A stretch of 64,000 bases of DNA from Bacteroidota bacterium (GCA_004295015.1 SHNE01000024.1:1-64000); one strand, 5' to 3'. Counted from the stretch's first letter, positions 37,966-47,913 are shown. The notes: generated from the letters alone by a model not told the origin. Numbers and translations: made by a program.

Positions 37966-39729
37966 ATGAGTTTTACAAAAATTATTGATTCTACGAGGGA
38001 CTTACTGAGAAACGATCCGAATAAGCGCTGGCTGAAAATCCTTTTGCTGATAGGTATCGGATGTCATCTTTTGTATTTGTCTATCCGTATCCTTCCATCA
38101 TACCCTAATGGTGATGGTCCGGAATACGTTTTAATGACTGAAGCGCTATATAATCATGCTTCACCTGATATCAGGATTTCAGATATAGAGTCCTTTAAAA
38201 AAGCAGCAACAAGATCGCATAAGTGGGATCAGGTTGGCAGGTTCTATGACTTCAATGATTATGAAGCGTTTCTTAAAAAAGAAAGTCATCCTTTTATGGA
38301 TTATCATAAGGGAATGTTTGTATCAAAAGACAATAAATTCTATTTCTATCACTTTTACACGTATTCACTTCTGAACGTACCTCTGCGTTTCATTTCACAG
38401 ATCAATAATTTTACCCCACTTCGTATCTACCAGGTTACAAATGCCATTATTATTATTGTAACCTGTTTCATTCTCTTATTTTATTCTTCGTATAAACCCT
38501 GGCCGACTATATTCATTGCACTCTCTTACGTTTTCTCCTCTGTCTATTGGTATATGGGATGGCCGTCTCCTGAAGTGCTGAGTATATCACTTGTAACACT
38601 TTCATTTTGGTTTTTCTTTCAGGGAAAAAGATTCCTTCCGATATTTTTACTGGCTTTCGCCGGAATGCAAAATCAGCCTTTAGCTATCCTTGCCATTTAC
38701 ATTTCTCTTGTAGTAATATTTGAACAAGGAATAAAAATCAAGCCTATTGCACGCTTATTTTTTGCCAATTTACTTTTTATTCTTCCTCCCGTATTTTACT
38801 ATTATCACTTCGGAACTGCCAATCTGATTAAAGATACAGGTATTCTGGATTGGGGGGTAGTTACGCCGAACAGAATCCTTGGATTTTTTACAGATTTGAA
38901 TCAAGGGATGATTCTTGTGATCCCCTTACTCTTACTGACCTACCCTCTTCTTTGGATAAGGGAATTAATTGCTGCAATAAAAACCCGGGATTTCAGACAC
39001 CATTTATTAATTCCATTTTTTCTGATTGGGATGATTAGCATTTTCTGCACCATGATTAACTGGAACCATGGTATGGCAGTAATAAATCGCTATGCAACCT
39101 GGAGTAGTGCTGTATTGATGATCCATGCCTTTTATATGCTAAAGGGATTTAGCCTCGTAAAACAAACCCTTATCATTACTGCATGTTTTATCGTTCAGCT
39201 TGCTTCGGTTTTATTTAATAATAAATATTATAACCATTTAGATTGGGATCAAAATCTAAATAAGCCTTGGGCAATATGGGTTTATGAAAATATTCCATGG
39301 ATCTACAATCCTGATCCAAACATATTTTTTGTGCGGACTTCCAAGAGCTATAACTTTATCCCTGAAGAAAGCCCTGTTGTCTATTTGGACAAAGCCGGGG
39401 TTCTTTGTAAAATACTGGTTCACAAAGACCACTTGAATAAATTGACACAATGGGGAGTTCCTGCCGATAAATTGGACTCACTTAGTCAAACACGTTGCTA
39501 TACAAATGGCTGGGCATATTTCAATAAGGGTGAAATTGTATCCGATTATTCAGCAGCCGAACTCCTGAACGTAAAAAAGGAAGCCAGGATAAAAATACTC
39601 ATTGAAGATATGCTTCGAAGTACTGAATGGTATAAGGAGATACAAAAGAAAGCAATTCAAAACAATGTGAGTGTGGAAGAAATGATGCGCCGTGATGCAA
39701 TATATCTTTACAGTCTGGAAACTAATTAA
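37966..39729 (+). CDS. Polytopic membrane protein, probable GT-C glycosyltransferase
   Basis: This 587-residue protein has about ten membrane helices (residues 22-415). A soluble C-terminal region of about 160 residues follows. The first outside loop starts with NGDGPEYVLMTEALY, an acidic motif placed where GT-C enzymes carry their catalytic Asp/Glu. These enzymes use polyprenyl-phosphate sugars on the periplasmic side. It begins an operon with a UbiA-type phosphoribosyltransferase gene 14 bases downstream, which could supply its donor. I do not recognise the exact family. Confidence 0.6.
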   Translation: MSFTKIIDSTRDLLRNDPNKRWLKILLLIGIGCHLLYLSIRILPSYPNGDGPEYVLMTEALYNHASPDIRISDIESFKKAATRSHKWDQVGRFYDFNDYEAFLKKESHPFMDYHKGMFVSKDNKFYFYHFYTYSLLNVPLRFISQINNFTPLRIYQVTNAIIIIVTCFILLFYSSYKPWPTIFIALSYVFSSVYWYMGWPSPEVLSISLVTLSFWFFFQGKRFLPIFLLAFAGMQNQPLAILAIYISLVVIFEQGIKIKPIARLFFANLLFILPPVFYYYHFGTANLIKDTGILDWGVVTPNRILGFFTDLNQGMILVIPLLLLTYPLLWIRELIAAIKTRDFRHHLLIPFFLIGMISIFCTMINWNHGMAVINRYATWSSAVLMIHAFYMLKGFSLVKQTLIITACFIVQLASVLFNNKYYNHLDWDQNLNKPWAIWVYENIPWIYNPDPNIFFVRTSKSYNFIPEESPVVYLDKAGVLCKILVHKDHLNKLTQWGVPADKLDSLSQTRCYTNGWAYFNKGEIVSDYSAAELLNVKKEARIKILIEDMLRSTEWYKEIQKKAIQNNVSVEEMMRRDAIYLYSLETN

Positions 39730-39743
39730 TCTAATTGTCCTTC

Positions 39744-40610
39744 ATGAAAATTTATATTCGTTTGATTCGCCTGAATCAATGGGCTAAAAACCTCTTGCTT
39801 TTTGCTCCATTATTCTTTGCGGGACATTTCACAGAAGTAGATTTATTTATCAACGCTGTTTATGGTTTTGTTCTGTTCAGTTTGCTGGCAAGCTCGATCT
39901 ATATATTTAATGACTACAATGATATTGAAAAAGATCGGCTGCATCCTGTAAAGAAAAACAGACCACTTGCCAGCGGTGAGATCAGCATTCGCTCTGCGCT
40001 CATGTTGGCCCTTTTCTTGTTTGTCGGCTCTCTTTCAATGGCCTGGTTACTAAATCCTGTTTTTTTTTACATCCTTTTAACGTATGGGATAATTAACATC
40101 CTCTATTCGCTTGGAATGAAAAACCTGTCACTCCTTGATATTTTTATAGTTTCAAGTGGATTTGTGCTTCGGGTTTATGCAGGTGGTGTTTTGACTGCTA
40201 CCCCTGTTTCTCAATGGTTATTTATTATGAGTTTTCTTCTGGCCTTATTCATTGCTTTCGCAAAAAGACGTGATGATGTATTGATAAAACTCGGAACGGG
40301 TGTTGAGATACGTACTGCAGTAAAGGGTTACAATCTCGAATTTATAAGCAGTTCGATCAGTATACTGTGCGGGATTCTTGTGGTGACCTATTTACTTTAT
40401 GTAACAAGCCCTGATGTAGAGATGCGTTTTCCCGACAAACCAATTTACATTTCAGCTTTATTCGTTTTATTGGGAATTCTGCGTTACCTTCAGATTACAT
40501 TAGTTGATGGCAAGAGCGGTTCTCCAACCCGTGTATTTTATACGGATCGTTTTATACAAATTGTTTTGCTTTTATGGGTCATGTTCTTTGTATTCCTAAT
40601 CTATCTTTGA
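39744..40610 (+). CDS. UbiA-family polyprenyl-phosphate phosphoribosyltransferase
   Basis: This 288-residue integral membrane enzyme has about eight to nine helices. The first aspartate motif is NDYNDIEKD (Asn56-Asp64), followed by RLHPVKKNRPLASG. The second is AKRRDDVLIKLG near 172. Both fit the decaprenyl-phosphate 5-phosphoribosyltransferase branch of UbiA better than the quinone branch. It should join phosphoribose to a polyprenyl phosphate. I chose ATG 39744 over the upstream TTG. A HAD phosphatase gene two genes downstream fits the next step of that pathway. Confidence 0.8.
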   Translation: MKIYIRLIRLNQWAKNLLLFAPLFFAGHFTEVDLFINAVYGFVLFSLLASSIYIFNDYNDIEKDRLHPVKKNRPLASGEISIRSALMLALFLFVGSLSMAWLLNPVFFYILLTYGIINILYSLGMKNLSLLDIFIVSSGFVLRVYAGGVLTATPVSQWLFIMSFLLALFIAFAKRRDDVLIKLGTGVEIRTAVKGYNLEFISSSISILCGILVVTYLLYVTSPDVEMRFPDKPIYISALFVLLGILRYLQITLVDGKSGSPTRVFYTDRFIQIVLLLWVMFFVFLIYL

Positions 40611-40615
40611 ACTGA

Positions 40616-41260
40616 ATGACGAGCACTAAGGAAATTATCAAGTACCTCTCCTCTGTTTCTGTGGACTGCAGTAAAATAGATTTACTGAAAATAAAATACC
40701 GCCCTCTTATTTGTCCTTTTGATAAATTGCTGCAATATGCTGATACAGCAGAATCTGCTTTTGATATTGGTTGTGGCTCCGGACAGTTTTGTTCGCTCCT
40801 GGCAAAATTCAGTCCGGTAAAAAAAATATTTGGAATAGAAATTAGTGAAACTTTAGTCAGCAATGCCAGGGAATTAAACAAATCATTCGCCGGACAAAAG
40901 GAAATACGGTTCGAAGTCTTCGACGGAAAAACATTACCGGCTGAAATTGGAGAATATGATTTGGTATATATGAATGATGTATATCATCATGTACCTTCCG
41001 CCGACCAACAGCAAATGATCCGTACTATATATAAATCAATGAAAAGTGGTGGCCGACTAATCATGAAGGATATTAATGCGAAGCATCCGTTTGTAATTTT
41101 CAATAAGCTTCATGATCTTGTTTTCGCAGGTGAAATTGGAAAAGAGACAGGGTTCGAAAACATGAAAAATCTGCTTACAGAAAGCGGGTTTAAAATTGAA
41201 GACGCTTTTACTCAAACAATTTTTGTTTATCCGCACTATCTTATCGTAGCCCGAAAGTAA
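40616..41260 (+). CDS. Class I SAM-dependent methyltransferase
   Basis: This 214-residue enzyme has motif I AFDIGCGSGQFCSLLAKF near residue 50, an acidic strand FGIEIS and the motif YDLVYMNDVYHHV near 122. These are typical of the methyltransferase 11/25 group. The substrate is unknown; its position between the phosphoribosyltransferase and the phosphatase suggests a sugar or lipid-linked intermediate. Its stop overlaps the next start by one base (TAATG). Confidence 0.8.
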   Translation: MTSTKEIIKYLSSVSVDCSKIDLLKIKYRPLICPFDKLLQYADTAESAFDIGCGSGQFCSLLAKFSPVKKIFGIEISETLVSNARELNKSFAGQKEIRFEVFDGKTLPAEIGEYDLVYMNDVYHHVPSADQQQMIRTIYKSMKSGGRLIMKDINAKHPFVIFNKLHDLVFAGEIGKETGFENMKNLLTESGFKIEDAFTQTIFVYPHYLIVARK

Positions 41261-41847
41261 TGAAAAGCATTGCCTTTTTTGATTTCGATGGTACGGTTAG
41301 TCGTTCAGACACTTTTCCGGCTTACATTATATTTACCAAAGGATACCTGAGTTTTATTTTGGCTTCATTACTATTTGTTCCAAGGTTGATCTATTCAAAA
41401 ATATTTAACAGTGACCAGGGGAAAATTAAAGAAAGATGGTTGGCTTACCATTTTAAAGGTGTAAAAAAGAAAACATTAAGCGAGTGGGCTGATCAATTTG
41501 TCAAGCACCTTCATGAATCGGGTGGCTTTCGAAGTGATATGGTAAAAACGATCAAAAGCCTCCAGAAAGAGAATATAGAATGCGTAATCGTTTCTGCTTC
41601 ACCTGATCTCTGGATTGCTTCCATTAGCCGATCATTGCAAATGGCTTATATTTGTACTGAACTCGAATTCAAGGAAGACAAATTTACCGGGAAATTCAGC
41701 AAGCCTAATTGCAAAGGACCTGAAAAAAAGAATCGAATTAAAGAAAAGTATAATTTATCGGAATATTCCAGAATCATTGTCTATGGCGACTCTTCAGGAG
41801 ATGAAGAAATGATGGCACTAGCAACTGAGAAACACTGGATAAAGTAA
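41260..41847 (+). CDS. HAD-IB family phosphatase
   Basis: This 195-residue phosphatase has the HAD nucleophile motif FFDFDGTVS (Asp8, Asp10). Motif II is CVIVSASPD near 110, and motif III/IV is YGDSSGDEEMM near 175, with a helical cap between. It resembles SerB-like HAD-IB enzymes. In polyprenyl-ribose pathways a phosphatase removes the 5-phosphate from the product of the UbiA enzyme, and this gene sits where such an enzyme is expected. It is coupled to the methyltransferase gene by a one-base overlap. Confidence 0.8.
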   Translation: MKSIAFFDFDGTVSRSDTFPAYIIFTKGYLSFILASLLFVPRLIYSKIFNSDQGKIKERWLAYHFKGVKKKTLSEWADQFVKHLHESGGFRSDMVKTIKSLQKENIECVIVSASPDLWIASISRSLQMAYICTELEFKEDKFTGKFSKPNCKGPEKKNRIKEKYNLSEYSRIIVYGDSSGDEEMMALATEKHWIK

Positions 41848-41856
41848 AAAAATATA

Positions 41857-42600
41857 ATGCTAACCGAACTTTCTATGCAAGAATTTAAAAAACTTTCAAT
41901 TGTTATTCCTTGCTTCAATGAAGAAAGAACGATTCATTTACTTCTTGATAGAGTTTTAAAGGTTCAACTCATCCACAATATTCAAAAAGAAATTATCCTG
42001 GTTGATGATTGTTCAACTGATAATACATCCGAAGTACTTCAAAAGTATCTTGAAAAAAATTCACATGCCAACTTTATACTTTTAAAACATGCGGTGAATC
42101 AGGGAAAAGGTGCAGCTATTCACACAGGGATAGCTAAAGCTTCAGGTGATTACCTGATCATTCAGGATGCTGATCTTGAATATAATCCTGATGAATATAA
42201 TCTTATCATTCAGCCCGTACTAGATGGATTTGCGGATGTGGTCTTTGGTTCCAGGTTTATCGGAGGAAATCCGCACCGAATTCTTTTCTTCTGGCATTCT
42301 GTAGGAAATAAATTTCTCACCTTTCTGTCCAATGTGTTTACGAATTTAAACCTGACGGATATGGAGACCTGTTACAAACTTTTTCGAACTGATATCATTC
42401 AAAAAATTAAACTCAAAGAAAAACGATTTGGCTTCGAGCCGGAAGTGACTGCACGTGTTGCTAAAATAAAAGATATACGTATTTATGAAGTAGGAATCAG
42501 CTATTATGGCCGTACTTATGAAGAAGGTAAAAAGATCGGCTGGAAAGATGGCTTCAGAGCTATCTGGTGCATTTTAAAGTATAACCTTTTTGTAAAATAA
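41857..42600 (+). CDS. GT2 glycosyltransferase (polyprenyl-phosphate sugar synthase type)
   Basis: This 247-residue enzyme has a GT-A fold: [13 protein letters not shown] near 15, [10 protein letters not shown] near 47, [12 protein letters not shown] and the metal motif [12 protein letters not shown] near 103. It has no membrane helices. These features match the dolichol/undecaprenyl-phosphate glycosyltransferase branch, which makes lipid-linked sugars in the cytoplasm. It ends the plus-strand operon, five bases from the convergent GH16-like gene. Confidence 0.87.
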   Translation: MLTELSMQEFKKLSIVIPCFNEERTIHLLLDRVLKVQLIHNIQKEIILVDDCSTDNTSEVLQKYLEKNSHANFILLKHAVNQGKGAAIHTGIAKASGDYLIIQDADLEYNPDEYNLIIQPVLDGFADVVFGSRFIGGNPHRILFFWHSVGNKFLTFLSNVFTNLNLTDMETCYKLFRTDIIQKIKLKEKRFGFEPEVTARVAKIKDIRIYEVGISYYGRTYEEGKKIGWKDGFRAIWCILKYNLFVK

Positions 42601-42605
42601 TTTTT

Positions 42606-44546
42606 TTATTCTATTACCACTTCATAAATCTCTCCAAAAATATCGTTGAGAGGAAATGGAATATTGCTTTGCTGATACGGAGATCCTGGCCACCATTTTG
42701 TATTGTGAAACTCCTGTGTAATTATCATTACCATTTGATTATTGGGAATGCTTGTTACCTTATCATTCATATAACCAACCACACGCATCCGATCTGCTTC
42801 GGGTCCAATTCTCCAAATAATTTCTGTAGGTCTCCAGTCAATTTCAAAATAATAATAATCGGAACCGAATAGCGAATCATCAGGCGCATAGGTTTTTTCA
42901 GTCAATGCTCTGTACCAATGATCCCATCGATGCAAATCGAAGGTTTGATCTTTATATGATATAGTATTACATCCTACACCAAACTTTTCCGGTTCCCAGC
43001 AAGCCATGTCCCAATTCGTACATGCAACAGTTATATCGCCATCATGTGCCATAATTTCGTCCGGCCAGCTTACATTCCAGGAAGCTTCATCATAAGGATT
43101 CGGAACCGGCAATTTGTAAACAGGGGGAAAAGTTTGTTCAGGACAATAGGCAGGAGTCTTAAGAATTTCAAAATCAATTTCTGAATAGCCTACACGGTTT
43201 ACCCGCTTATCGTTTCTTCCGCCCCAATATGTTGCCATGTAGCCTTCTTTTCTGCAAGCACGACGAAGATTCCAATCTCCTTCACCTTCCTGATTGATCA
43301 TCCAAATGGCATTCGTTAAGCCATTCCACATATTATCCTTATTGAGCAATTCAGTAAGTTTTGCCTTTACTCTTACTTTACCGTAAGCCATTCCATGTCT
43401 TGAAATAATTCCTACATTTTCTTTTCGCCATTTTCCGGGTTCGCTCTTCGGATTATGTATAACAATTTTATTATTGACCGGATCTGAATAAACGGTTTGG
43501 CAAGGTACTGATGCTGTTCTTGGAGTAGTTGAAATAAGATCTTCCCGGGAATAAAAACTTCTATTCCAATTATAATCTCTTTTGGTATAATTACCGTGAA
43601 GTACATCTTTAATTTCAGGTATATTCTCCAGGTTAGTTGAAGCATCTATATAGTGAATAAACTGGGCAAAAGCTGCTGTGCGAAAAAGAGCAGTATCACT
43701 TGCACAATCACTCCTGGAATATGCATTCAAGGTATCTTCATTAAAATGACCTCCTTTGATATACATTCCGGAACCTAGATCAGGTCGTGCAATTACTTTT
43801 AATGATGTTTTGGAAAATTGAGTGAGAACAGATTTGGATTTTGCTCCATTTCCATGGTTGAAAAAATAGTATGGAGATTGGTACTTATTCCCATCCTGAA
43901 GACATATGTTTTTAATATGTGCAGGAATCGTGTTCAATGATGTTGAATCTGATAATGAAACTGCAAGAAGAAAGCCGTAAGTTCCAACTCGTGGATTTCT
44001 CTTCCAACGCTTATTAACTCCATGATCAAAACACATTTCTTCATTTCTTGGATTCCCAACGATACGAATTGAATCAGATATCTGATGAAATTCTCCATCA
44101 GCAGGAATTGAACCGGTAATTTTAAATTCAATCGTAGAATCTTCCCATGATCCGTAAAAGTTTTCGTGTGCGTACTCATGTTCCTTTCCTGTCAGAGAAT
44201 CGATTTCCTGAAACTTATATGATTCATTCTGATAATAAATTTTGTAAGCATACTTCTGTGATTTATCGCTTTTGTTTTTTACAGAGAAGCTAAATGTAAA
44301 ATACCCTCCTGAAATTTGTCTGCCGGTCGGAATGATAAATCCCTCATCCATCGCATTAAAATAATCCAACTCTATGCTTTTAAGCTCCTTTTTATTTTCA
44401 GGTTGATAGTTGGTAAGCACATCAAAATCAGATAAAACAAAAAAATCGTTTTCTCCGGCTAATTTTGAAGAGGAATTTGGTTTGCAGGCATGAATTATAC
44501 ATGTCAGAAATAAAATCAAATACAGGCAAAGCGTCTTAGAATTCAT
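42606..44546 (-). CDS. GH16-like lipoprotein
   Basis: This 646-residue lipoprotein has a lipobox IIHAC near residue 20. The first 330 residues are an unrecognised beta-rich region. The C-terminal half looks like a glycoside hydrolase 16 domain: GKVRVKAKL, NGLTNAIWMINQEGEGDW, the catalytic-type motif SEIDFEIL (ExDxE pattern) near 470, and the strand YFEIDWRPTEIIWRIG. GH16 enzymes cut or rearrange beta-glucans and galactans, and some act as transglycosylases. A large insert after the catalytic strand (about 60 residues) is unusual. It is last in the minus-strand glycan operon, two bases after the propeller gene. Confidence 0.7.
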   Translation of the reverse strand: MNSKTLCLYLILFLTCIIHACKPNSSSKLAGENDFFVLSDFDVLTNYQPENKKELKSIELDYFNAMDEGFIIPTGRQISGGYFTFSFSVKNKSDKSQKYAYKIYYQNESYKFQEIDSLTGKEHEYAHENFYGSWEDSTIEFKITGSIPADGEFHQISDSIRIVGNPRNEEMCFDHGVNKRWKRNPRVGTYGFLLAVSLSDSTSLNTIPAHIKNICLQDGNKYQSPYYFFNHGNGAKSKSVLTQFSKTSLKVIARPDLGSGMYIKGGHFNEDTLNAYSRSDCASDTALFRTAAFAQFIHYIDASTNLENIPEIKDVLHGNYTKRDYNWNRSFYSREDLISTTPRTASVPCQTVYSDPVNNKIVIHNPKSEPGKWRKENVGIISRHGMAYGKVRVKAKLTELLNKDNMWNGLTNAIWMINQEGEGDWNLRRACRKEGYMATYWGGRNDKRVNRVGYSEIDFEILKTPAYCPEQTFPPVYKLPVPNPYDEASWNVSWPDEIMAHDGDITVACTNWDMACWEPEKFGVGCNTISYKDQTFDLHRWDHWYRALTEKTYAPDDSLFGSDYYYFEIDWRPTEIIWRIGPEADRMRVVGYMNDKVTSIPNNQMVMIITQEFHNTKWWPGSPYQQSNIPFPLNDIFGEIYEVVIE

Positions 44547-44548
44547 CC

Positions 44549-46822
44549 TTAGTAATATAATTTCAGATCATACAATTGAATTTGATCAGGCAAATCCGGA
44601 CTCCCCCCATAGGTCGAACAGGAATTTCCGTCATACTTCTTATCTGCACAATTATTTAATACCATCAATATGTTGTGATGATTAGTATCTGTAAACTTCC
44701 CGACAAGCGGCTTAACAATTTCATAGTACTTTGGGTTGCATGAATTCTGATAGCCTTTAAAGTCTACACTCGACGATACATAAAAGCCTTTCGAATCACA
44801 GTCAATCAGTTTCATATCAAACTGCCAGTTCCGGTTAAATATCAAAAGTTCATCTTGCACATCATCATCCACATTCGTATTGAATAATTTCATTCCGGAA
44901 CTGAATATTTGTGTCAGATAAAGATCTTTAGGTCCCGAAATTTCTTTAAAGCTATTGGTGATCTTGTTAAACTCAAATACAAGACAAGCATCTTTCAAAT
45001 TATCATCGTAAGCAATAAGTAATTGAGTGTTTTTATTCGAAGGAATAAAATGCCCTGCAGAAACGGCGGAAGTTCGGGAGAAGCAGTTCACAGGAAAATT
45101 TCCGCTTGCCAGAATGACCCAGCCTTTATTTTGAAAATTTATTAAGTCCCATTTTTGACTGCTAATATCCACAGATAGTATATCCTCTTTTCCATCGCCG
45201 TTAAAATCATTCACAAGGAGATAATTATCAGAATCGAATTCCCCTTCCCAGACCACGTTGCAGGAAAGATTATCGAGAGTATTTGAACAAGATGAAGATG
45301 ATGTAGGATTCAATTTATATAAACTGCTTTTGGTTTCATTCACCGCCAGTACTTCCGAGCTTCCATCTCCGTCATGGTCAATACTAAACAATTTTGTACT
45401 CTTTTCAAGCAATGCAAATGGATTGGATTGGCCAAGAAAAATAAACTTTGCAGCTTCTGCGCACCAACGAAACAATTCAAATTTATTATTCGAAATACTT
45501 AGGAGTAAATCACTTTGAATAATTGCAGAGTTTAGTGTAATAATTTCGTCTGTCGGAAAAAAGTTTCCAAACTTTTGATTCCCATCCTTGACCAAATACC
45601 CGGTATTGTTTAACTGAATATTGTTCAGATAATTGATTCTAAAAGGACCATGCAGTCTGTCAAAAGTATAATTCTCCCGACTGCTTAGATTCATATCAGC
45701 ATATGGTAACAAGCCACGCTTTGTCAGTTCGTCACCATATACAATTTCCAAATCATCAGCGTACACTTTAATTGGACTCCGATTCCATAAATAAATAACC
45801 ACCTCATCATCCGGTTTTATCTCTTTCCTTTTGTCAGGCGGGATAGCAATTTCCGCATTGTACTTTTGCCACTTCTTTGCGCTAAACTCCAGCTTCTCCG
45901 AAGATCGCCCCTCCCAAAAAACTGTCTGCCCTGAAGCATTTTTAATGGTCACAACCAGCATCAGGAAGGGATTTTTTTGCTCGGGATAAATCCAGACTCC
46001 AAGAGATACGCGTCGCAATGTGTCTTCTGTAATTTCCCTAATTGTTTTAGTGAATGAATTACTATAAGAATCATTCCCTTTAAGGAATGTGGAACGGTTA
46101 CCTGTTCTGGCAATATCTTCAGTAATACAACCTTCATCTGTGAGCTCCTCGCCTTCCTCATAGCTCAAAAAATAATTGACTTTTTTAAAGTCCCGATTGC
46201 TGCTTCTTATCCCGGAAGCTGTACCGATAAGCCTAAGATTAATGTTATCAATCCAAAGCGATTTCAGACTTTTATTCCAGGGATAAAATTTCAGGCTATG
46301 GGAAGAATTTAAATGTTCGATAGGCAGAGCAAAGGAAAATTCGAGCGTATCCCAATTGTGTTTTCCCGGAGCTATCAACACCGAATTCCAAAATAGAATC
46401 TTTTGAGCCTGATCCCTTATTTCCAAGACCCATTGTGCTTCGCCTGCATCTTCTGTTAATACCGCTGCAGAAATTTTTGCCTCAAGCAAATTTGAACCAC
46501 CGGGAATATTCTCAAGAGGAAACTCCAAATTTATACCATACTCAATTTCAGGATTCATCTCTGAACTTTGCGTCCCTGAACATGCAACAGATTTACTGAT
46601 GAGTCCGGGATTTACAATTCCGTCTAATTTTTCAAGGTCATACTCTTTTCGAAAAATTGTAACAAGAGGCCCGGTAGGCTGATTTTGCTGAACGAAATTT
46701 TCAACACTACTTTCTTTTTCTTTCTTCTCTCTTTTTTTTCCGGTATTGAAAAAGTACCAGCCGGCTATAACTACAATTATAGAAAGCAGGAGAAAAACAA
46801 TGCTTTTACCTTTCCCAACCAT
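44549..46822 (-). CDS. Membrane-anchored protein with two jelly-roll-like domains and an FG-GAP-like region
   Basis: This 757-residue protein has an N-terminal signal anchor (SIVFLLLSIIVVIAGWYFF). Two domains follow at about 50-200 and 215-370 with the shared pattern FW, Trp strand, then PWNKS or YLWNRS and an acidic strand. The C-terminal part has calcium-loop-like Asp motifs DHDGDGSSEVL, DFNGDGKEDIL and NVDDDVQDELL, which mark an FG-GAP/VCBS-type propeller. The mature protein should face the periplasm or surface and bind polymer. The gene lies between the STELLO-type and GH16-like genes. No catalytic motif is seen. Confidence 0.7.
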   Translation of the reverse strand: MVGKGKSIVFLLLSIIVVIAGWYFFNTGKKREKKEKESSVENFVQQNQPTGPLVTIFRKEYDLEKLDGIVNPGLISKSVACSGTQSSEMNPEIEYGINLEFPLENIPGGSNLLEAKISAAVLTEDAGEAQWVLEIRDQAQKILFWNSVLIAPGKHNWDTLEFSFALPIEHLNSSHSLKFYPWNKSLKSLWIDNINLRLIGTASGIRSSNRDFKKVNYFLSYEEGEELTDEGCITEDIARTGNRSTFLKGNDSYSNSFTKTIREITEDTLRRVSLGVWIYPEQKNPFLMLVVTIKNASGQTVFWEGRSSEKLEFSAKKWQKYNAEIAIPPDKRKEIKPDDEVVIYLWNRSPIKVYADDLEIVYGDELTKRGLLPYADMNLSSRENYTFDRLHGPFRINYLNNIQLNNTGYLVKDGNQKFGNFFPTDEIITLNSAIIQSDLLLSISNNKFELFRWCAEAAKFIFLGQSNPFALLEKSTKLFSIDHDGDGSSEVLAVNETKSSLYKLNPTSSSSCSNTLDNLSCNVVWEGEFDSDNYLLVNDFNGDGKEDILSVDISSQKWDLINFQNKGWVILASGNFPVNCFSRTSAVSAGHFIPSNKNTQLLIAYDDNLKDACLVFEFNKITNSFKEISGPKDLYLTQIFSSGMKLFNTNVDDDVQDELLIFNRNWQFDMKLIDCDSKGFYVSSSVDFKGYQNSCNPKYYEIVKPLVGKFTDTNHHNILMVLNNCADKKYDGNSCSTYGGSPDLPDQIQLYDLKLYY

Positions 46823-46889
46823 TTAGCAGTTCTTAGGAAATAAACAAAAGAATGGAAGAAAAAATGTCCGCGTTTTCATTTCAACAATT

Positions 46890-47906
46890 TCAGGAAGATG
46901 AAATATCATTGATCCAGGCTTCAACGAGAGGAAGTTCGGCTTCTCCAATATATTTATTCGCTGTTAGCATTTTGTAGCAGCGCATTAAATTTTCTGTCAG
47001 ATTCGCCGTGCCATCCCTCAAGTCTAATGCTTCCAGATCCTTGCAGATTTTTGAGTTATTCAGATAGCCCGGAACTTCGTCGGCAAAATCTTTGAGAAGG
47101 TTATGTGCATTTCGCTCCTGCCATACTGTGGAATTGTGAAACGAAATATTCCAGCCACAAGTCCAAGCGATACGCTGAGCAACAAAGCTACGCCAGATAT
47201 CTGTCATTCTGAAGCTGCAATAAGAAGGAAGATACATCAATGGAAAAGCCTCCTTAAACCAGGTTGTATTTTGACTGTTAAACGGACACCATGTTCCTGC
47301 ACCGAGAGCCAGGGAATCTTCTTTGTCAAAATCTATCGGCAGTTTCATTGTCATACGATATACTGCATCAACGTCCGGATTTTCATCTGCGAGGCCTTGT
47401 TGAATAGGACAAAGTGAAGGAGTTTTCTTATTCGGATCCCGTTTAAATTTAATATGCTTTTGTTTCTCTGCATTTTCTTCCTGAATATTTTCCAATGGAA
47501 AACCTCTGGGCCAAATTCTTTCTTTAGAAAAGGATTCATACACATTGAACCAACCTTTGTTTAGCAAGACTTCAGCCTCAATCATCCTCTCCCGTTGAGC
47601 CCAAAATTCATCGCGTGGAAAATTATCGTCATCAGTTTCGATTATCAAGTCGCAATTTCTGGCAAGGAGGTATCCGAGGTTCTTTCTGCCATAATGTTTT
47701 TTGGGAAGAATCTTAGCGAGCTTGAATGGCAGTTTTTCCTGTTCCTCAATCTGATAAAAATCACATCCATCAATATAAAAATCAGGAGGCGAAATAACAT
47801 CACCCATAACTATAAAACGAAAATCATGTTGCTTTGCACCTTCGGCACATTTTCTTAACACCGGATTTGGTGCAGCTATTGATGTTATAACAAGCGCTTT
47901 TGTCAT
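46890..47906 (-). CDS. STELLO/DUF288-type glycosyltransferase
   Basis: This 338-residue soluble protein has TKALVITSIAAPNPVLRKCA at the start, FIVMGDVISPPDFY near 35 and YGRKNLGYLLARNCDLIIETDDDN near 75-100. The RKNxGYL followed by a TDDDN metal motif is the hallmark of the STELLO (DUF288) family, known from plant Golgi proteins linked to cellulose synthase and from some bacteria. The rest (WRSFVAQRIAWTCGW) also fits. The sugar is unknown. It is seven bases after a GT2 gene in the same operon. Confidence 0.75.
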   Translation of the reverse strand: MTKALVITSIAAPNPVLRKCAEGAKQHDFRFIVMGDVISPPDFYIDGCDFYQIEEQEKLPFKLAKILPKKHYGRKNLGYLLARNCDLIIETDDDNFPRDEFWAQRERMIEAEVLLNKGWFNVYESFSKERIWPRGFPLENIQEENAEKQKHIKFKRDPNKKTPSLCPIQQGLADENPDVDAVYRMTMKLPIDFDKEDSLALGAGTWCPFNSQNTTWFKEAFPLMYLPSYCSFRMTDIWRSFVAQRIAWTCGWNISFHNSTVWQERNAHNLLKDFADEVPGYLNNSKICKDLEALDLRDGTANLTENLMRCYKMLTANKYIGEAELPLVEAWINDISSS

Positions 47907-47913
47907 TGTTTAC

